A DNA stretch of 38,804 nucleotides, from contig JAGBGK010000039.1 of assembly GCA_017936005.1 (NCBI GenBank), positions 1 through 38,804 on the forward strand, in the 5' to 3' direction. A program made the translations under genes and the position numbers. Origin of the DNA: Tidjanibacter sp. (GTDB taxonomy: Bacteria; Bacteroidota; Bacteroidia; Bacteroidales; Rikenellaceae). Below the pieces are notes generated by a model that saw only the letters and a program-made list of their open reading frames with translations, had not been told where the DNA came from and made no database searches. This document shows positions 1-8,440 of this stretch, piece after piece (position 1 is the stretch's first letter; each line of letters begins with the position of its first letter).

Positions 1-142
1 ACGACTGATGGACATCGGTTGCTACCGTGGTATCCGTCACCGTCTTGGTCTTCCCGTTCGTGGTCAGAGCACCAAAAACAACGCACGTACTCGCAAGGGT
101 AAGAAGAAGACCGTAGCAAACAAGAAAAAAGCAACCAAATAA
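1..142 (+). CDS. rpsM: 30S ribosomal protein S13, C-terminal part (5' end outside window)
   Basis: Only the last 47 codons are inside the window, read in the frame starting at base 2 and ending with TAA at 140-142. The tail reads [20 protein letters not shown] followed by [13 protein letters not shown] and a Lys-rich end, which is the classic S13 C-terminus that contacts 16S rRNA and P-site tRNA in the small-subunit head. It is followed after 14 bases by rpsK, the usual alpha-operon order. The gene is cut by the window edge, not broken. Confidence 0.96.
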   Translation, partial: RLMDIGCYRGIRHRLGLPVRGQSTKNNARTRKGKKKTVANKKKATK

Positions 143-156
143 TTAAGTAGAGAGTT

Positions 157-546
157 ATGGCAAAGAAACCAGGAACAGTTAAGAAACGCGTTGTTAAGGT
201 TGAGGCAGTCGGTATGGCTTTTGTACACTCGACTTTCAATAACGTAATTATTACCATTACCAACGGTGTTGGTGAGGTTATCAGCTGGAGCTCGGCAGGT
301 AAGATGGGCTTCCGCGGTTCGAAGAAGAACACTCCCTACGCAGCACAGACTGCCGCAGCAGACTGCGCAAAGGTTGCATACGACTTGGGCTTGCGCAAGG
401 TGAAAGTGTATGTTAAAGGTCCCGGTCAGGGTCGTGAGTCGGCAATCCGTACCATCCACGGCTCTGGTATCGAGGTAATGGAGATCATCGATGTTACTCC
501 CCTGCCTCACAACGGTTGCCGCGCTCCTAACCGTCGTCGCGTATAA
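157..546 (+). CDS. rpsK: 30S ribosomal protein S11
   Basis: A 129-aa protein of normal S11 length. It contains the family core [15 protein letters not shown] near residues 23-37, [11 protein letters not shown] in the middle, and ends [17 protein letters not shown], the conserved S11 C-terminus. S11 sits on the small-subunit platform and helps shape the mRNA exit region. It lies between rpsM and rpsD in the alpha operon and should be co-transcribed with both; no promoter is visible in the 14-base gap upstream. The start ATG gives the expected basic N-terminus [11 protein letters not shown]. Confidence 0.98.
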   Translation: MAKKPGTVKKRVVKVEAVGMAFVHSTFNNVIITITNGVGEVISWSSAGKMGFRGSKKNTPYAAQTAAADCAKVAYDLGLRKVKVYVKGPGQGRESAIRTIHGSGIEVMEIIDVTPLPHNGCRAPNRRRV

Positions 547-608
547 TTGCGGAGGCAGATTAGTAGCTTAACGTTTTTAGTAACACTTATTAAAAAGAAA
601 GAAAACCT

Positions 609-1214
609 ATGGCAAGATATATAGGACCCAAAAGCAAAATTGCTCGTAAATTTGGCGAGCCTATTTTCGGTGCAGACAAAGTTCTCGAGAAGAAGAACTA
701 TCCTGCTGGACAGCACGGTCTGAACCGCAAACGTAAGAAAGTTTCTGAGTATGGTACTCAGCTTAACGAGAAACAGAAAGCAAAATGCACCTATGGTTTG
801 TTGGAGCGTCAGTTCCACAACGCCTTCGATCAGGCAGCCGCAATGGGTGGTATTACCGGTGAGAACCTCTTGAAGTTGCTCGAGAGCCGCTTGGATAACG
901 TAGTATACCGTCTTGGTATTGCTCCTACCCGTGCTGCTGCTCGTCAGCTCGTTTCGCACCGCCACATCACCGTTAACGGCAACGTGGTGAACATTCCTTC
1001 GTACAGCCTCAAAGCAGGCGACGTTGTTGCTGTTCGCGAGAAATCGAAGAGCTTGGAGGCTATCGTAGAGTGTGTAGCAGGCCGCCGCAACCAGTACAGC
1101 TGGTTGGAGTGGAATGCTGAGACCTTGACCGGTAAGTTCTTGCAGCGTCCTGAGCGTGAGGACATTCCCGAGAACATCAAGGAGCAGTTGATCGTCGAGT
1201 TGTACTCGAAATAG
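609..1214 (+). CDS. rpsD: 30S ribosomal protein S4
   Basis: A 201-aa protein of normal S4 length that begins [17 protein letters not shown], as in Bacteroidetes S4, and carries the S4 RNA-binding motif around residues 90-155 ([11 protein letters not shown], then [13 protein letters not shown]). S4 nucleates 30S assembly by binding the 5' domain of 16S rRNA. In many bacteria S4 also represses the alpha operon at the translation level, but no S4-binding pseudoknot could be assigned by eye here. A 62-base spacer separates it from rpsK, and rpoA follows after 35 bases. Confidence 0.98.
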   Translation: MARYIGPKSKIARKFGEPIFGADKVLEKKNYPAGQHGLNRKRKKVSEYGTQLNEKQKAKCTYGLLERQFHNAFDQAAAMGGITGENLLKLLESRLDNVVYRLGIAPTRAAARQLVSHRHITVNGNVVNIPSYSLKAGDVVAVREKSKSLEAIVECVAGRRNQYSWLEWNAETLTGKFLQRPEREDIPENIKEQLIVELYSK

Positions 1215-1249
1215 TAGTACTTAACAACCATAAAATTAATTAAGTAATT

Positions 1250-2242
1250 ATGGCAATTTTAGCATTCCAGAAACCTGAGAAGGTGATTATGCTCGAATCG
1301 ACCTCCACGTTCGGAAAGTTTGAGTTCCGTCCTTTGGAGCCCGGATTCGGTATGACCATCGGCAATGCTTTGCGCCGTGTGTTGCTCTCTTCGTTGGAGG
1401 GTTATGCCATCACGACCGTGAAGATTGCAGGTGTCGACCACGAGTTTGCCGCCATCCCCGGAGTTATGGAAGGAATGATTGACATTGTGCTGAATCTCAA
1501 ACAGGTGCGTTTCATTCGCACCGTTGAGAGTGCAGATTTCAAGAAGGTGGTAATCAACGTTGCCGGCCAGACCGAACTCACTGCAGGTTACATTTCGAAC
1601 TTCCTGACTAACTTCAAAGTGCTGAATCCTGAGTTGGTGATTTGCCACCTCACCCCCGATACCAAACTCAACATTGAGTTGACCATCGGTAAGGGTCGTG
1701 GTTATGTGCCCGCAGAGGAGAACCGTCCTGCTGATGCAGAGTTCGGTTTGCTGCCTATCGACTCGATTCACACCCCTATCATCAATGTTAAGTACTCGGT
1801 AGAGCCCTATCGTGTAGAGCAGAAGACCGACTATGATAAGCTCAACTTGGAGGTTACTACCGACGGTTCGATTCACCCCAAAGAGGCTTTGAAAGAGGCT
1901 GCCAAGATTCTCATCCACCACTTGATGCTCTTCTCGGACGAGAAGATCACTCTCAATATGGAGGAGACTTCGCAGACCGAGGAGTTTGACGAGAGCTTGT
2001 TGCACATGCGTCAACTCTTGAAGACTAAACTTTCGGATCAGGATCTCTCGGTGCGTGCTCTGAACTGCTTGAAGGCAGCAGAGGTTGATACCATCGGCGA
2101 CTTGGTTCGTTACAACCGCAACGACTTGTTGAAGTTCCGTAACTTCGGTAAGAAGTCGCTGACCGAGTTGGATGACCTTTTGGCATCGTTGAATCTTCAC
2201 TTTGGAATGGACGTATCAGTCTATAAGTTGGACAAGGACTAA
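1250..2242 (+). CDS. rpoA: DNA-directed RNA polymerase subunit alpha
   Basis: A 330-aa protein of standard length. The N-terminal assembly domain shows [20 protein letters not shown] near residues 25-45 and [11 protein letters not shown], which dimerise and dock beta and beta'. The C-terminal domain (about 255-320) shows [20 protein letters not shown] and the helix-hairpin-helix [17 protein letters not shown], which binds upstream promoter DNA and activators. It sits between rpsD and rplQ as in the standard alpha operon. Nothing is unusual in length or motifs. Confidence 0.98.
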   Translation: MAILAFQKPEKVIMLESTSTFGKFEFRPLEPGFGMTIGNALRRVLLSSLEGYAITTVKIAGVDHEFAAIPGVMEGMIDIVLNLKQVRFIRTVESADFKKVVINVAGQTELTAGYISNFLTNFKVLNPELVICHLTPDTKLNIELTIGKGRGYVPAEENRPADAEFGLLPIDSIHTPIINVKYSVEPYRVEQKTDYDKLNLEVTTDGSIHPKEALKEAAKILIHHLMLFSDEKITLNMEETSQTEEFDESLLHMRQLLKTKLSDQDLSVRALNCLKAAEVDTIGDLVRYNRNDLLKFRNFGKKSLTELDDLLASLNLHFGMDVSVYKLDKD

Positions 2243-2266
2243 CCACACTAAAAGAAACATTTACAC

Positions 2267-2869
2267 ATGAGACACAATAAGAAAGTTAACCACCTTGGTC
2301 GTCAGGCTTCGCACCGCAAAGCACTGATGTCGAATATGGCAAGCAGCCTTATTCTCCACAAGCGTATCGAGACCACTGTGGCCAAGGCAAAGGCTCTGAA
2401 GAAATTTGTTGAGCCTATCATTACCAAATCGAAAGAGGACACCACCCACCAGCGTCGTGTTGTTTTCAGCTACTTGAAAGACAAATATGCAACTGCAGAG
2501 TTGTTCCGCACTGTTGCTCCCAAGATTGCTGATCGTCCCGGTGGCTACACTCGTATTCTTCACACCGGTTTCCGTCTGGGTGACGCTGCCGAGATGTGTA
2601 TCATCGAGTTGGTAGATTTCAATGAGACCTATGTTGAGGGCGTAGCTCCCAAAGCAGCTCCTAAGACCCGCCGTAGCCGTGGTGCAAAGAAGGAGAATGT
2701 TGAGGAGGCTGAGGTTGTAGCAGAGGGCGCAGAGGAAGCAGAGAAACCCGCTGCCAAGAAGCCTGCTGCAAAGAAACCCGCTGCTCCTAAGGCTCCCAAA
2801 GCAGCCGCAGCAAAGACTTCGGGTGCAAAGGTACAGGCCGTTAAGACCGGTGCTTCGAAGAAGGCTTAA
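2267..2869 (+). CDS. rplQ: 50S ribosomal protein L17 with long Lys/Pro/Ala tail
   Basis: Residues 1 to about 125 are a normal L17 ([20 protein letters not shown] at the start, [20 protein letters not shown] later). L17 lines the peptide exit tunnel region of the 50S subunit. The protein is 200 aa, against about 127 in E. coli. The extra ~75 residues are low-complexity: an acidic stretch ([17 protein letters not shown]) and then repeated KKPAA units rich in Lys, Pro and Ala, resembling histone-H1-like tails. Extended L17 tails occur in Bacteroidetes; their role is not known to me. It is the last gene of the alpha operon and is followed by a strong hairpin terminator. Confidence 0.97.
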   Translation: MRHNKKVNHLGRQASHRKALMSNMASSLILHKRIETTVAKAKALKKFVEPIITKSKEDTTHQRRVVFSYLKDKYATAELFRTVAPKIADRPGGYTRILHTGFRLGDAAEMCIIELVDFNETYVEGVAPKAAPKTRRSRGAKKENVEEAEVVAEGAEEAEKPAAKKPAAKKPAAPKAPKAAAAKTSGAKVQAVKTGASKKA

Positions 2870-2895
2870 TCAATCGAGAGATAAACCTTTGATAG

Positions 2896-2935
2896 AAACT
2901 CTCGGGTATCGCAAGATACCTGAGAGTTTTTTGTT
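2896..2935 (+). terminator. Rho-independent terminator of the alpha operon
   Basis: A 14-bp stem (AACTCTCGGGTATC with GATACCTGAGAGTT, one G-T wobble) closes a GCAA loop and runs directly into TTTTTTG. It lies 27 bases after the rplQ stop codon and is a textbook intrinsic terminator. Confidence 0.93.
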
Positions 2936-2979
2936 TTTTGCCGTTGTGAGGTCAAGTGGAAAAAAGAGGTGAAAAATCC

Positions 2980-3013
2980 TTATCCCTATGGGAAAATTAT
3001 CCCTACGGGAAAA
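2980..3013 (+). repeat. Two tandem 17-bp units in the rplQ-yraN gap
   Basis: Two adjacent 17-bp units, TTATCCCTATGGGAAAA and TTATCCCTACGGGAAAA, differ at one base. Each contains a small palindrome (TCCC-GGGA). The same gap (2936-3137) between the converging rplQ and yraN also holds a 9-bp inverted repeat CTCTACGAT (3021-3029 with 3070-3078) and a 7-bp hairpin CTGTCGC/GCGACAG at 3085-3101. No gene or promoter is evident in the gap. Confidence 0.8.
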
Positions 3014-3137
3014 TCCTCATCTCTACGATAAGGGCGGGATGGTACTGACTGAAAACGGTGCTTGGTGGCATCGTAGAGTGGATACTGTCGCAAAGCGACA
3101 GAAGAAGTGTCAGAGGTTGTCGGTTGACAATTAAACG

Positions 3138-3509
3138 TTACCAATGCAGATTGGATATGTCGGGGATGAAGTTGAGGCTTACCACCTCGTCGTCCTGCAT
3201 AACAACGCCAATGAAATCAATCCACACCTCGGTTTGAATCTCGTGGAGTGCGACGTAGTGATTGACCGAGCGTACCAAGTTGTTGATTTTGCGAGGCGTG
3301 ATGGCCTCCTCGGGGGATACGAGGTAGTCCACACCACGGGTTTTAACCTCCACAAAGTGGTAGTGCCCATCGGAAGATATGGCAATGATGTCAACCTCGT
3401 GGTGGCCACTACGCCAATTGAGTTCGGCAATGGTGTAACCAAGCGTATGGCGGACATACTCGGTGGCGGCCTTTTCGCCTGCGGCACCTATGCGTAGTGT
3501 GTTTGCCAC
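3138..3509 (-). CDS. yraN: YraN / UPF0102 family endonuclease-like protein
   Basis: A 123-aa protein from a GTG start at 3509; a longer reading frame exists but would run back through the pepE terminator, and only from GTG does the length match the family (about 120 aa). The N-terminus reads VANTLRIGAAGEKAATEYV and the core RSGHHEVDIIAIS...YHFVEVKTRG. The pattern E-x-D...V-E-V-K-T is the PDDEXK-type nuclease active site seen in UPF0102. The cellular role is poorly defined; it often neighbours DNA-repair or housekeeping genes. It lies downstream of pepE on the same strand, separated by a hairpin. Confidence 0.9.
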   Translation of the reverse strand: MANTLRIGAAGEKAATEYVRHTLGYTIAELNWRSGHHEVDIIAISSDGHYHFVEVKTRGVDYLVSPEEAITPRKINNLVRSVNHYVALHEIQTEVWIDFIGVVMQDDEVVSLNFIPDISNLHW

Positions 3510-3553
3510 GGTATTGTTGGTTTTATGGTGGAAATAGGTAGGGTGGGTAGTTG

Positions 3554-3583
3554 AAAGGGGCCACACACAAGCGAGGCCCCTTT
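3554..3583 (-). terminator. Hairpin between pepE and yraN
   Basis: A perfect 9-bp G+C-rich stem AAAGGGGCC/GGCCCCTTT with a 12-base loop lies 22 bases after the pepE stop codon in the minus direction. The T-run is only three bases, so it may terminate inefficiently and let some transcripts reach yraN. Confidence 0.75.
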
Positions 3584-3604
3584 GTGTGTCTAACAAATGT
3601 GGGC

Positions 3605-4312
3605 CTACTTGCTCAACAAGAAGTCGAGGTTGTCGCCGGCCTGTACCTCGTAGGGCTCAATACCGTAGTGGAAGATACGCATCGGACGAGGGCCGATGAG
3701 GTCTAATTTACCATCAACATAGCGGAGCATACAACCCTCCCTCAGGCCTACTACCCACATCTGCTTGTTGGCCTCGATGTATTCAAGGATGCGCTGCTCA
3801 CGAGTTTCGCCGGCGTGTCCTTCGGGATTTGCATCGAGGTAGTGTGGGTTGATTTGGAATGGGATAGCACCAATGGCGCTGAACGATGCGGGCTGTACGA
3901 TGGGCATATCGTTGGTGGTGCAGAGTGTGGGGCAAGCCACATTGCTACCTGCGCTCCAACCAACATAAGGAGTGCCGCCCTGTACTTTGGCAAGGATGGC
4001 CTCCATGAGTCCCTGCTCGTGCATATTCTTCACAAGGTGGAAGGTGTTGCCACCACCCACAACAATAGCCTCGGCTGCGGCGATGGTGGCTGCGGGCGAG
4101 GGATCGTGGTGTACGGAGTGTACACGGATGCCTATTTCGTTGAAGCGAGCCTGCACCTTGGCCTCATATTCGTCGTAGGAGAAAGTTACGCCTGCATAGG
4201 GAACAAAGGCAACCTCTTTGATGCCTTTGAGATGCTGGGCGATTTGGGCGAGAGGATAGCGGAGATACTCCTCGCCCGCATTGGTTGAGTTGCTGATCAG
4301 CAGTAGGTTCAT
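3605..4312 (-). CDS. pepE: Dipeptidase E (alpha-aspartyl dipeptidase, peptidase family S51)
   Basis: A 235-aa cytoplasmic serine peptidase that cleaves dipeptides with N-terminal aspartate. With the ATG at 4312 the catalytic residues fall at exactly the numbers described for Salmonella PepE: Ser120 in GWSAGSNVA, Asp135 in TNDMPIV and His157 in INPHYLD. VGGGNTF near residues 85-91 is the family's oxyanion/substrate loop. Further codons are open upstream, but the ATG choice fits both the MNLLLISNSTNAG start and the active-site numbering. A -7-like box TACCTTTA lies about 35 bases upstream and a hairpin terminator follows. No signal peptide is seen. Confidence 0.95.
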   Translation of the reverse strand: MNLLLISNSTNAGEEYLRYPLAQIAQHLKGIKEVAFVPYAGVTFSYDEYEAKVQARFNEIGIRVHSVHHDPSPAATIAAAEAIVVGGGNTFHLVKNMHEQGLMEAILAKVQGGTPYVGWSAGSNVACPTLCTTNDMPIVQPASFSAIGAIPFQINPHYLDANPEGHAGETREQRILEYIEANKQMWVVGLREGCMLRYVDGKLDLIGPRPMRIFHYGIEPYEVQAGDNLDFLLSK

Positions 4313-4346
4313 AGTGTATGGATGTTTAATGTGTTTTTGTTGAGAG

Positions 4347-4354
4347 TAAAGGTA
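4347..4354 (-). promoter_or_regulatory. Probable -7 box of the pepE promoter
   Basis: On the minus strand TACCTTTA matches the Bacteroidetes -7 consensus TAnnTTTG except for the last base. No good TTTG is seen at the expected -33 distance, so the call is moderate. The 332-base gap between pepE and acpP (4313-4644) holds this box and the acpP promoter; I see nothing else in it. Confidence 0.5.
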
Positions 4355-4545
4355 CAAATAATTAGCCGTTTAACCGCACATTGTGGCCAAATATTTTTCG
4401 GCGAATAGCCAAAAGAGGCACATGTGGTGGTGAAATAATTGTGTTTGGACACTTTTGGACATAGTGGTAAGTTTTGTGTAATGTGCGGTAATTCAGCAGT
4501 TTGGCATTTGTTTTGAGTGGTGGGGATGTAAAAAAGTGGACAATA

Positions 4546-4578
4546 TTTGTCGTAGTTAGGGAAAAATACCTATCTTTG
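4546..4578 (+). promoter_or_regulatory. acpP promoter (TTTG / TATCTTTG)
   Basis: TTTG at 4546-4549 is followed after 21 bases by TATCTTTG at 4571-4578, an exact match to the Bacteroidetes -33/-7 consensus. Transcription would start near 4583-4587, giving a leader of about 60 bases before the acpP ATG. Confidence 0.85.
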
Positions 4579-4644
4579 CAAAGATTTTCGCGTAGAGCGG
4601 AATGAAAAGACAGCCACACATTGTTAAACTAAAAACTATAAATT

Positions 4645-4881
4645 ATGTCAGAGATTGCATCGAAAGTTGTTGAGATTATCAAAGACAAACTGAACGTAGA
4701 CGTTAAAGACATCACCCCCGAGGCAAGTTTTGCCAGCGATTTGGGTGCTGATTCGCTCGACACAGTTGAGCTGATTATGGATTTCGAGAGGGAGTTCGAT
4801 ATTCAGATTCCCGACGAGGACGCAGAGAAGATTTCGACCGTTGGCGACGCTATCAAATACGTTGAAGAGCACTTGGCCTAA
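4645..4881 (+). CDS. acpP: Acyl carrier protein
   Basis: A 78-aa acidic protein of normal ACP length. Ser37 in [14 protein letters not shown] is the phosphopantetheine attachment site, and the helix II motif that docks fatty-acid synthase enzymes follows it. ACP carries growing acyl chains in the cytoplasm. It has its own strong promoter and is followed by a hairpin with a T-run before fabF, which fits the need for much more ACP than ketosynthase. The acpP-fabF-rnc order is a classic bacterial arrangement. Confidence 0.98.
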   Translation: MSEIASKVVEIIKDKLNVDVKDITPEASFASDLGADSLDTVELIMDFEREFDIQIPDEDAEKISTVGDAIKYVEEHLA

Positions 4882-4908
4882 GAGAGGTCAACAACTTTAT
4901 TTTATGGG

Positions 4909-4947
4909 GGTAAAATGTGGCTGAACAGGCCTGTTTTACCTTTTTTT
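4909..4947 (+). terminator. Attenuator-like terminator between acpP and fabF
   Basis: GGTAAAA (4909-4915) pairs with TTTTACC (4934-4940), followed directly by TTTTTTT. Because fabF starts 92 bases later with no clear promoter of its own, this probably acts as a partial terminator that lowers fabF-rnc-radC output relative to acpP. Confidence 0.8.
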
Positions 4948-5032
4948 ATTTAGACTCCACTATCTCCTACGTATCCTACGGGAGTGTGGACCGAAGGATG
5001 CGAGGAACAAACCATAAAAGAGATAAAGAACT

Positions 5033-6280
5033 ATGGAACAAAAGCGAGTAGTGATTACGGGCGTGGGAACGATAAACCCGCTCGGCCACAACGTGGAGGA
5101 GTATTTTGCCGCCCTCGAAGCAGGTGTGAACGGAGTGCAGGCAATCACCTCCTTTGATACAGAAAAACTTAAAACCAAGTTTGGTGCACTGATAAAAAAC
5201 TATATGACCGAGGCGTACTTCGACCGCAAGGAGGCACGTAAACTCGACCTCTTTACTCAATATGCGCTCATCTCTGCCGACCAAGCAGTTGCTGATGCAG
5301 GATTGGAGCAGAGCGAGGTTAATAAGGACAGAGTGGGTGTGATTTGGGGCTCCGGTATCGGCGGTATAAACACCAGCTACAACGAGATACAGTCCTATTG
5401 TGAAAGCGACGGAACACCACGTTTCAGCCCCTTCTTCATTTTGAAGATGCTGCCCAATATGGCTGCCGGCCACATTTCGCTCAAATATGGCTATCGCGGC
5501 CCGGGTTTTTGCACCGTGTCGGCTTGCGCATCCTCCACCCACGCAATCATTTCGGCGGTAGATCAAATTCGTCTGGGCCGTGCCGATGTGGTTGTTACCG
5601 GAGGTTCGGAGAGTGCGGTGTCGTTTGTTGGTTTGGGAGCCTTCAATGCAATGATGGCCCTCTCAACCCGCAACGAGAGTCCCGAAACAGCATCAAGGCC
5701 CTATGACAAGAATCGCGATGGTTTTGTGATGGGCGAGGGTGGTGCAGCTCTGGTTGTTGAGGAGTATGAGCACGCCGTGAGGAGAGGTGCCAAGATTTAT
5801 GCCGAGATTGTTGGCTGTGGTATAAGCTCCGATGCACACCACGTTACGGCTCCCGATCCTGAGGGTGCGGGCGCAAGGCTTGCAATGGAGGCGGCTCTGA
5901 AAGATGGAGGCATCAATCCCGAAGAGGTGGACTACATCAACACCCACGGAACATCCACACCGCTGGGTGATTTGGCCGAGTTGAAGGGTATAATGAGCGT
6001 TTTTGGCGAGCACGCCTACAAGCTCAACATCAGTTCCACAAAGTCGATGACCGGCCACTTGTTGGGAGGTGCGGGTGCTGTTGAATTGTTGGCTGCGGTG
6101 TTGGCGGTTAGCAAAGGCGTTATTCCTCCCACCATCAATGTAGAGGAGCTTGACCCGGAGATTGACCCCCGCCTGAATCTCACGTTGGGTGTGGCACAGC
6201 ACCGCGAGGTGCGCTATGCACTGAGCAACACCTTTGGCTTTGGCGGCCAAAACTCCACGGTACTCATCAAGAAAGTGTAG
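5033..6280 (+). CDS. fabF: Beta-ketoacyl-ACP synthase II
   Basis: A 415-aa condensing enzyme that elongates acyl-ACP with malonyl-ACP. The catalytic triad is visible: Cys165 in TVSACASSTHAI, His305 in NTHGTSTPLGD and His342 in TGHLLGGAGAVE. The start MEQKRVVITGVGTINPLG is typical of FabF, and the C-terminus FGFGGQNSTVLIKKV is the family's usual end. It lies downstream of acpP and four bases ahead of rnc, so fabF, rnc and radC should be translated from one message. Confidence 0.98.
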   Translation: MEQKRVVITGVGTINPLGHNVEEYFAALEAGVNGVQAITSFDTEKLKTKFGALIKNYMTEAYFDRKEARKLDLFTQYALISADQAVADAGLEQSEVNKDRVGVIWGSGIGGINTSYNEIQSYCESDGTPRFSPFFILKMLPNMAAGHISLKYGYRGPGFCTVSACASSTHAIISAVDQIRLGRADVVVTGGSESAVSFVGLGAFNAMMALSTRNESPETASRPYDKNRDGFVMGEGGAALVVEEYEHAVRRGAKIYAEIVGCGISSDAHHVTAPDPEGAGARLAMEAALKDGGINPEEVDYINTHGTSTPLGDLAELKGIMSVFGEHAYKLNISSTKSMTGHLLGGAGAVELLAAVLAVSKGVIPPTINVEELDPEIDPRLNLTLGVAQHREVRYALSNTFGFGGQNSTVLIKKV

Positions 6281-6284
6281 GGCT

Positions 6285-7055
6285 ATGGGGGGTATTAGTC
6301 GTTTCATACACCTGCATTGGGGAGCGGATAGGGAGTATTATCGCGCTTTCAAACGTATGTTTGGCCACACGCCCGATAATATCGAGCTCTACAAGCTTGC
6401 TCTTGTGCACCGCTCGGCTTCGGTGAAGGTGGAGAATGGCGAGAGTATCAACAACGAGAGGTTGGAATTTTTGGGTGATGCGGTGTTGGAGGGTATCGTG
6501 TCGGACTACTTGTTCATAGAGTATCCTCACGAGTCGGAGGGTTTCCTGACTAAAACCCGCTCGAAGATTGTTAGCCGACAGTCGCTCAATGCGCTGGCCG
6601 AGAAGCTGGGCATCGATAAGATGGTTGTCTATAACTCGTCGGGCAACGCTGCACACAAACACCTCTTTGGCGACTGCTTCGAGGCTCTCATTGGTGCGCT
6701 CTATCTGGATAAGGGCTATGATGTGGTCAATCGCATTGTGATTAACCAACTGTTGCCCAAGTATATCGACCTCGAAAGTGTGCCGGCAGCCGAGACCGAC
6801 TTCAAGAGCCGCTTGATTGAGTGGTGTCAGAAGAGCAAACGCACCATCGAGTTCCACACCGAGAGTGATGGCGAGGCCCATCATCCGGCCTTTGTGTCGA
6901 GGGTGTTGGTGGACGATTTGAAGGTCGGTAGTGGCCGTGGCTCCACCAAAAAGGAGGCCGAGCAGAGTGCGGCTAAAACAGCGTGCCTATTGCTGAGTGA
7001 TGATATGGGCGACTTTATTCTCGAAAAATACGATTCGTTGAGTAAGAATAAATGA
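6285..7055 (+). CDS. rnc: Ribonuclease III
   Basis: A 256-aa double-strand-specific RNase that processes rRNA precursors and structured mRNAs. The signature NNERLEFLGDAVLEGIVSDYL lies near residues 56-76 and supplies catalytic Glu and Asp; GDCFEALIGALYLDKG near 130 supplies the second acidic pair. A dsRNA-binding domain fills the C-terminal ~70 residues (FKSRLIEWCQK...GSGRGSTKKEAEQSAA). The ATG at 6285, four bases after the fabF stop, is preferred over an upstream start inside fabF because it gives normal family length. Its stop overlaps the radC start (ATGA). Confidence 0.97.
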   Translation: MGGISRFIHLHWGADREYYRAFKRMFGHTPDNIELYKLALVHRSASVKVENGESINNERLEFLGDAVLEGIVSDYLFIEYPHESEGFLTKTRSKIVSRQSLNALAEKLGIDKMVVYNSSGNAAHKHLFGDCFEALIGALYLDKGYDVVNRIVINQLLPKYIDLESVPAAETDFKSRLIEWCQKSKRTIEFHTESDGEAHHPAFVSRVLVDDLKVGSGRGSTKKEAEQSAAKTACLLLSDDMGDFILEKYDSLSKNK

Positions 7056-7711
7056 CAAAACTTTCCGACAAACAGGTACGCCAACGACTGGTGGCCAGAG
7101 GTGCCGAAGGGCTCTCCGATGCCGAACTTGTGAGCCTTGTGATTGGTGCTCCCAAGGGTGGAGAAGCTATTGATGTGGCCGAGCAGATTCTCTCCGAGGC
7201 AGGTGTGGGCGAACTTTCTCACCGCACGCCGGCCGAGTTGCGCCGTGTGGGCGAGCTTGGAGTGGATGGTGCTGTGCGCCTTGCGGCAGCATTTGAGTTA
7301 GGCCGTAGGGCTGCTGTGGCCGAGGGTGATATGCAGTGTGTTATTAGTAGTTGTAGCGACATTGTGTCACTCTTTACTCCACTGATAGGTGGACTTGCCC
7401 ACGAGGAGATGTGGGTGCTGTTTTTGAGCTCATCCAACCGCATCGTGGAGCGCAGAAAGGTGTCGGTGGGTGGTAGCACCTCGCTGGTGGCCGACTGTAA
7501 ACTAATCATTAAACGTGCACTCGAACAGGTGGCGCAGTCCATCATCGTCGTACACAACCACCCCTCGGGCAATCCGCAACCCAGCGAGCAGGACAAAGTC
7601 TTTACGGCTCGCTTGCGCAGTTGTGCGGAGTTGTTTGATATCGCCCTGCTGGACCACGTTATTGTGAGCAAGGGTGGCTATGTGAGTTTCCGCTCGGAGG
7701 GATTGCTCTAA
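7052..7711 (+). CDS. radC: RadC-family JAB/MPN domain protein
   Basis: A 219-aa protein with an N-terminal helix-hairpin-helix-like region (LSDAELVSLVIG...LRRVGELGVDGAVRL) and a C-terminal JAMM metal-binding motif, VHNHPSGNPQPSEQD near residues 165-180, in which two His and an Asp bind Zn. RadC was once linked to DNA repair, but the function is unsettled. Its ATG overlaps the rnc stop (ATGA), showing translational coupling. A two-way hairpin terminator follows it. Confidence 0.95.
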   Translation: MTKLSDKQVRQRLVARGAEGLSDAELVSLVIGAPKGGEAIDVAEQILSEAGVGELSHRTPAELRRVGELGVDGAVRLAAAFELGRRAAVAEGDMQCVISSCSDIVSLFTPLIGGLAHEEMWVLFLSSSNRIVERRKVSVGGSTSLVADCKLIIKRALEQVAQSIIVVHNHPSGNPQPSEQDKVFTARLRSCAELFDIALLDHVIVSKGGYVSFRSEGLL

Positions 7712-7740
7712 GTTCCCGAAAGTGATGAGTGTTAAATATA

Positions 7741-7767
7741 AAACGGCTTCCTTTGGGGAAGCCGTTT
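7741..7767. terminator. Two-way terminator between radC and the lipocalin gene
   Basis: An 11-bp perfect stem AAACGGCTTCC/GGAAGCCGTTT with a five-base loop lies between two converging genes. The A and T tracts at the stem ends let it work in both directions. Confidence 0.88.
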
Positions 7768-7771
7768 GTGT

Positions 7772-8314
7772 TTACTGCTCTTGCTCTACGAGAATGATGT
7801 CCGAGAGGTCATAGCCACGCTCGCGCAAACGAGCGAAGATGCCATCCATCGTCTCTTGTGGTAGCGAAGGGGTGCGGGAGAGAACCCAGAGGTATTTAGG
7901 GCTGCCTCCACCCACCACCGAGTAGGAGTAGTCGGGCCCCACTTCGAGAATGTTGTACTCACCGGGGAAGATGAAAAAAGTTACCATCAACTGTCCGGGG
8001 GTGTCGGTGGTGCGTGCTTTGCCGGTGGCTCTCTTGGGTTTACCTTTTTTGACACCCTCGTTGACCACATCAATCTTACCATCGGGGCGCAGAGTGTAGG
8101 TGGCCACCACGTGGCTCATACCCTTCTCAAAAGTGTGTGGCTTGCGTACGAGTTCATACCAACGCCCTTGGTAGCGCTCCAAATCAACGTCGGAGGTTGG
8201 AGTGTTGTCGGGCTTGGTTTTCTTGGTTGGCTCGGCAGCAAAGAGGTTATAGCACCCGAAGGCGATACAGACAAGAGCGAGGCGCAGAGTGTTGCGAAAT
8301 GTAAAAGAGTTCAT
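7772..8314 (-). CDS. Lipocalin (Blc/apolipoprotein-D-like), probable lipoprotein
   Basis: A 180-aa exported protein. The first ~27 residues form a signal sequence; IAFGC suggests a lipobox, though AFA just after it could be a signal peptidase I site instead. The mature part shows the lipocalin motif 1 (GRWYELVRKPHTFEKG) and the end strands VGPDYSYSVVGGGSPKYLWVLSRTPSLP typical of bacterial lipocalins such as Blc, which bind lysophospholipids or other small hydrophobic molecules at the outer membrane. The ATG at 8314 is chosen because it starts the signal peptide; the longer frame upstream adds no recognisable sequence. Confidence 0.88.
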   Translation of the reverse strand: MNSFTFRNTLRLALVCIAFGCYNLFAAEPTKKTKPDNTPTSDVDLERYQGRWYELVRKPHTFEKGMSHVVATYTLRPDGKIDVVNEGVKKGKPKRATGKARTTDTPGQLMVTFFIFPGEYNILEVGPDYSYSVVGGGSPKYLWVLSRTPSLPQETMDGIFARLRERGYDLSDIILVEQEQ

Positions 8315-8386
8315 AGTGGTAAAGGTTTTATTACACGGAGAGTTGGCGACAAAAGGAGTGCCAATGTGTGTAAATGGGGTACAAAA

Positions 8387-8418
8387 TTTGCTCACCTTGG
8401 CAAAAAACACTACCTTCG
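8387..8418 (+). promoter_or_regulatory. Promoter of the radical SAM gene
   Basis: TTTG at 8387-8390 and TACCTTCG at 8411-8418 are 20 bases apart, close to the TTTG / TAnnTTTG consensus with one mismatch in the -7 box. It would start transcription roughly 20 bases before the ATG at 8441. Confidence 0.6.
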
Positions 8419-8440
8419 TGGCAAATAGTAACAGATACCC

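Noticed and set aside
1259..2200. 313-codon minus-strand frame across rpoA
   Set aside because: It is antisense to an unmistakable rpoA and has no family features.
4362..4619. 85-codon minus-strand frame between pepE and acpP
   Set aside because: It overlaps the acpP promoter and has no protein-like features.
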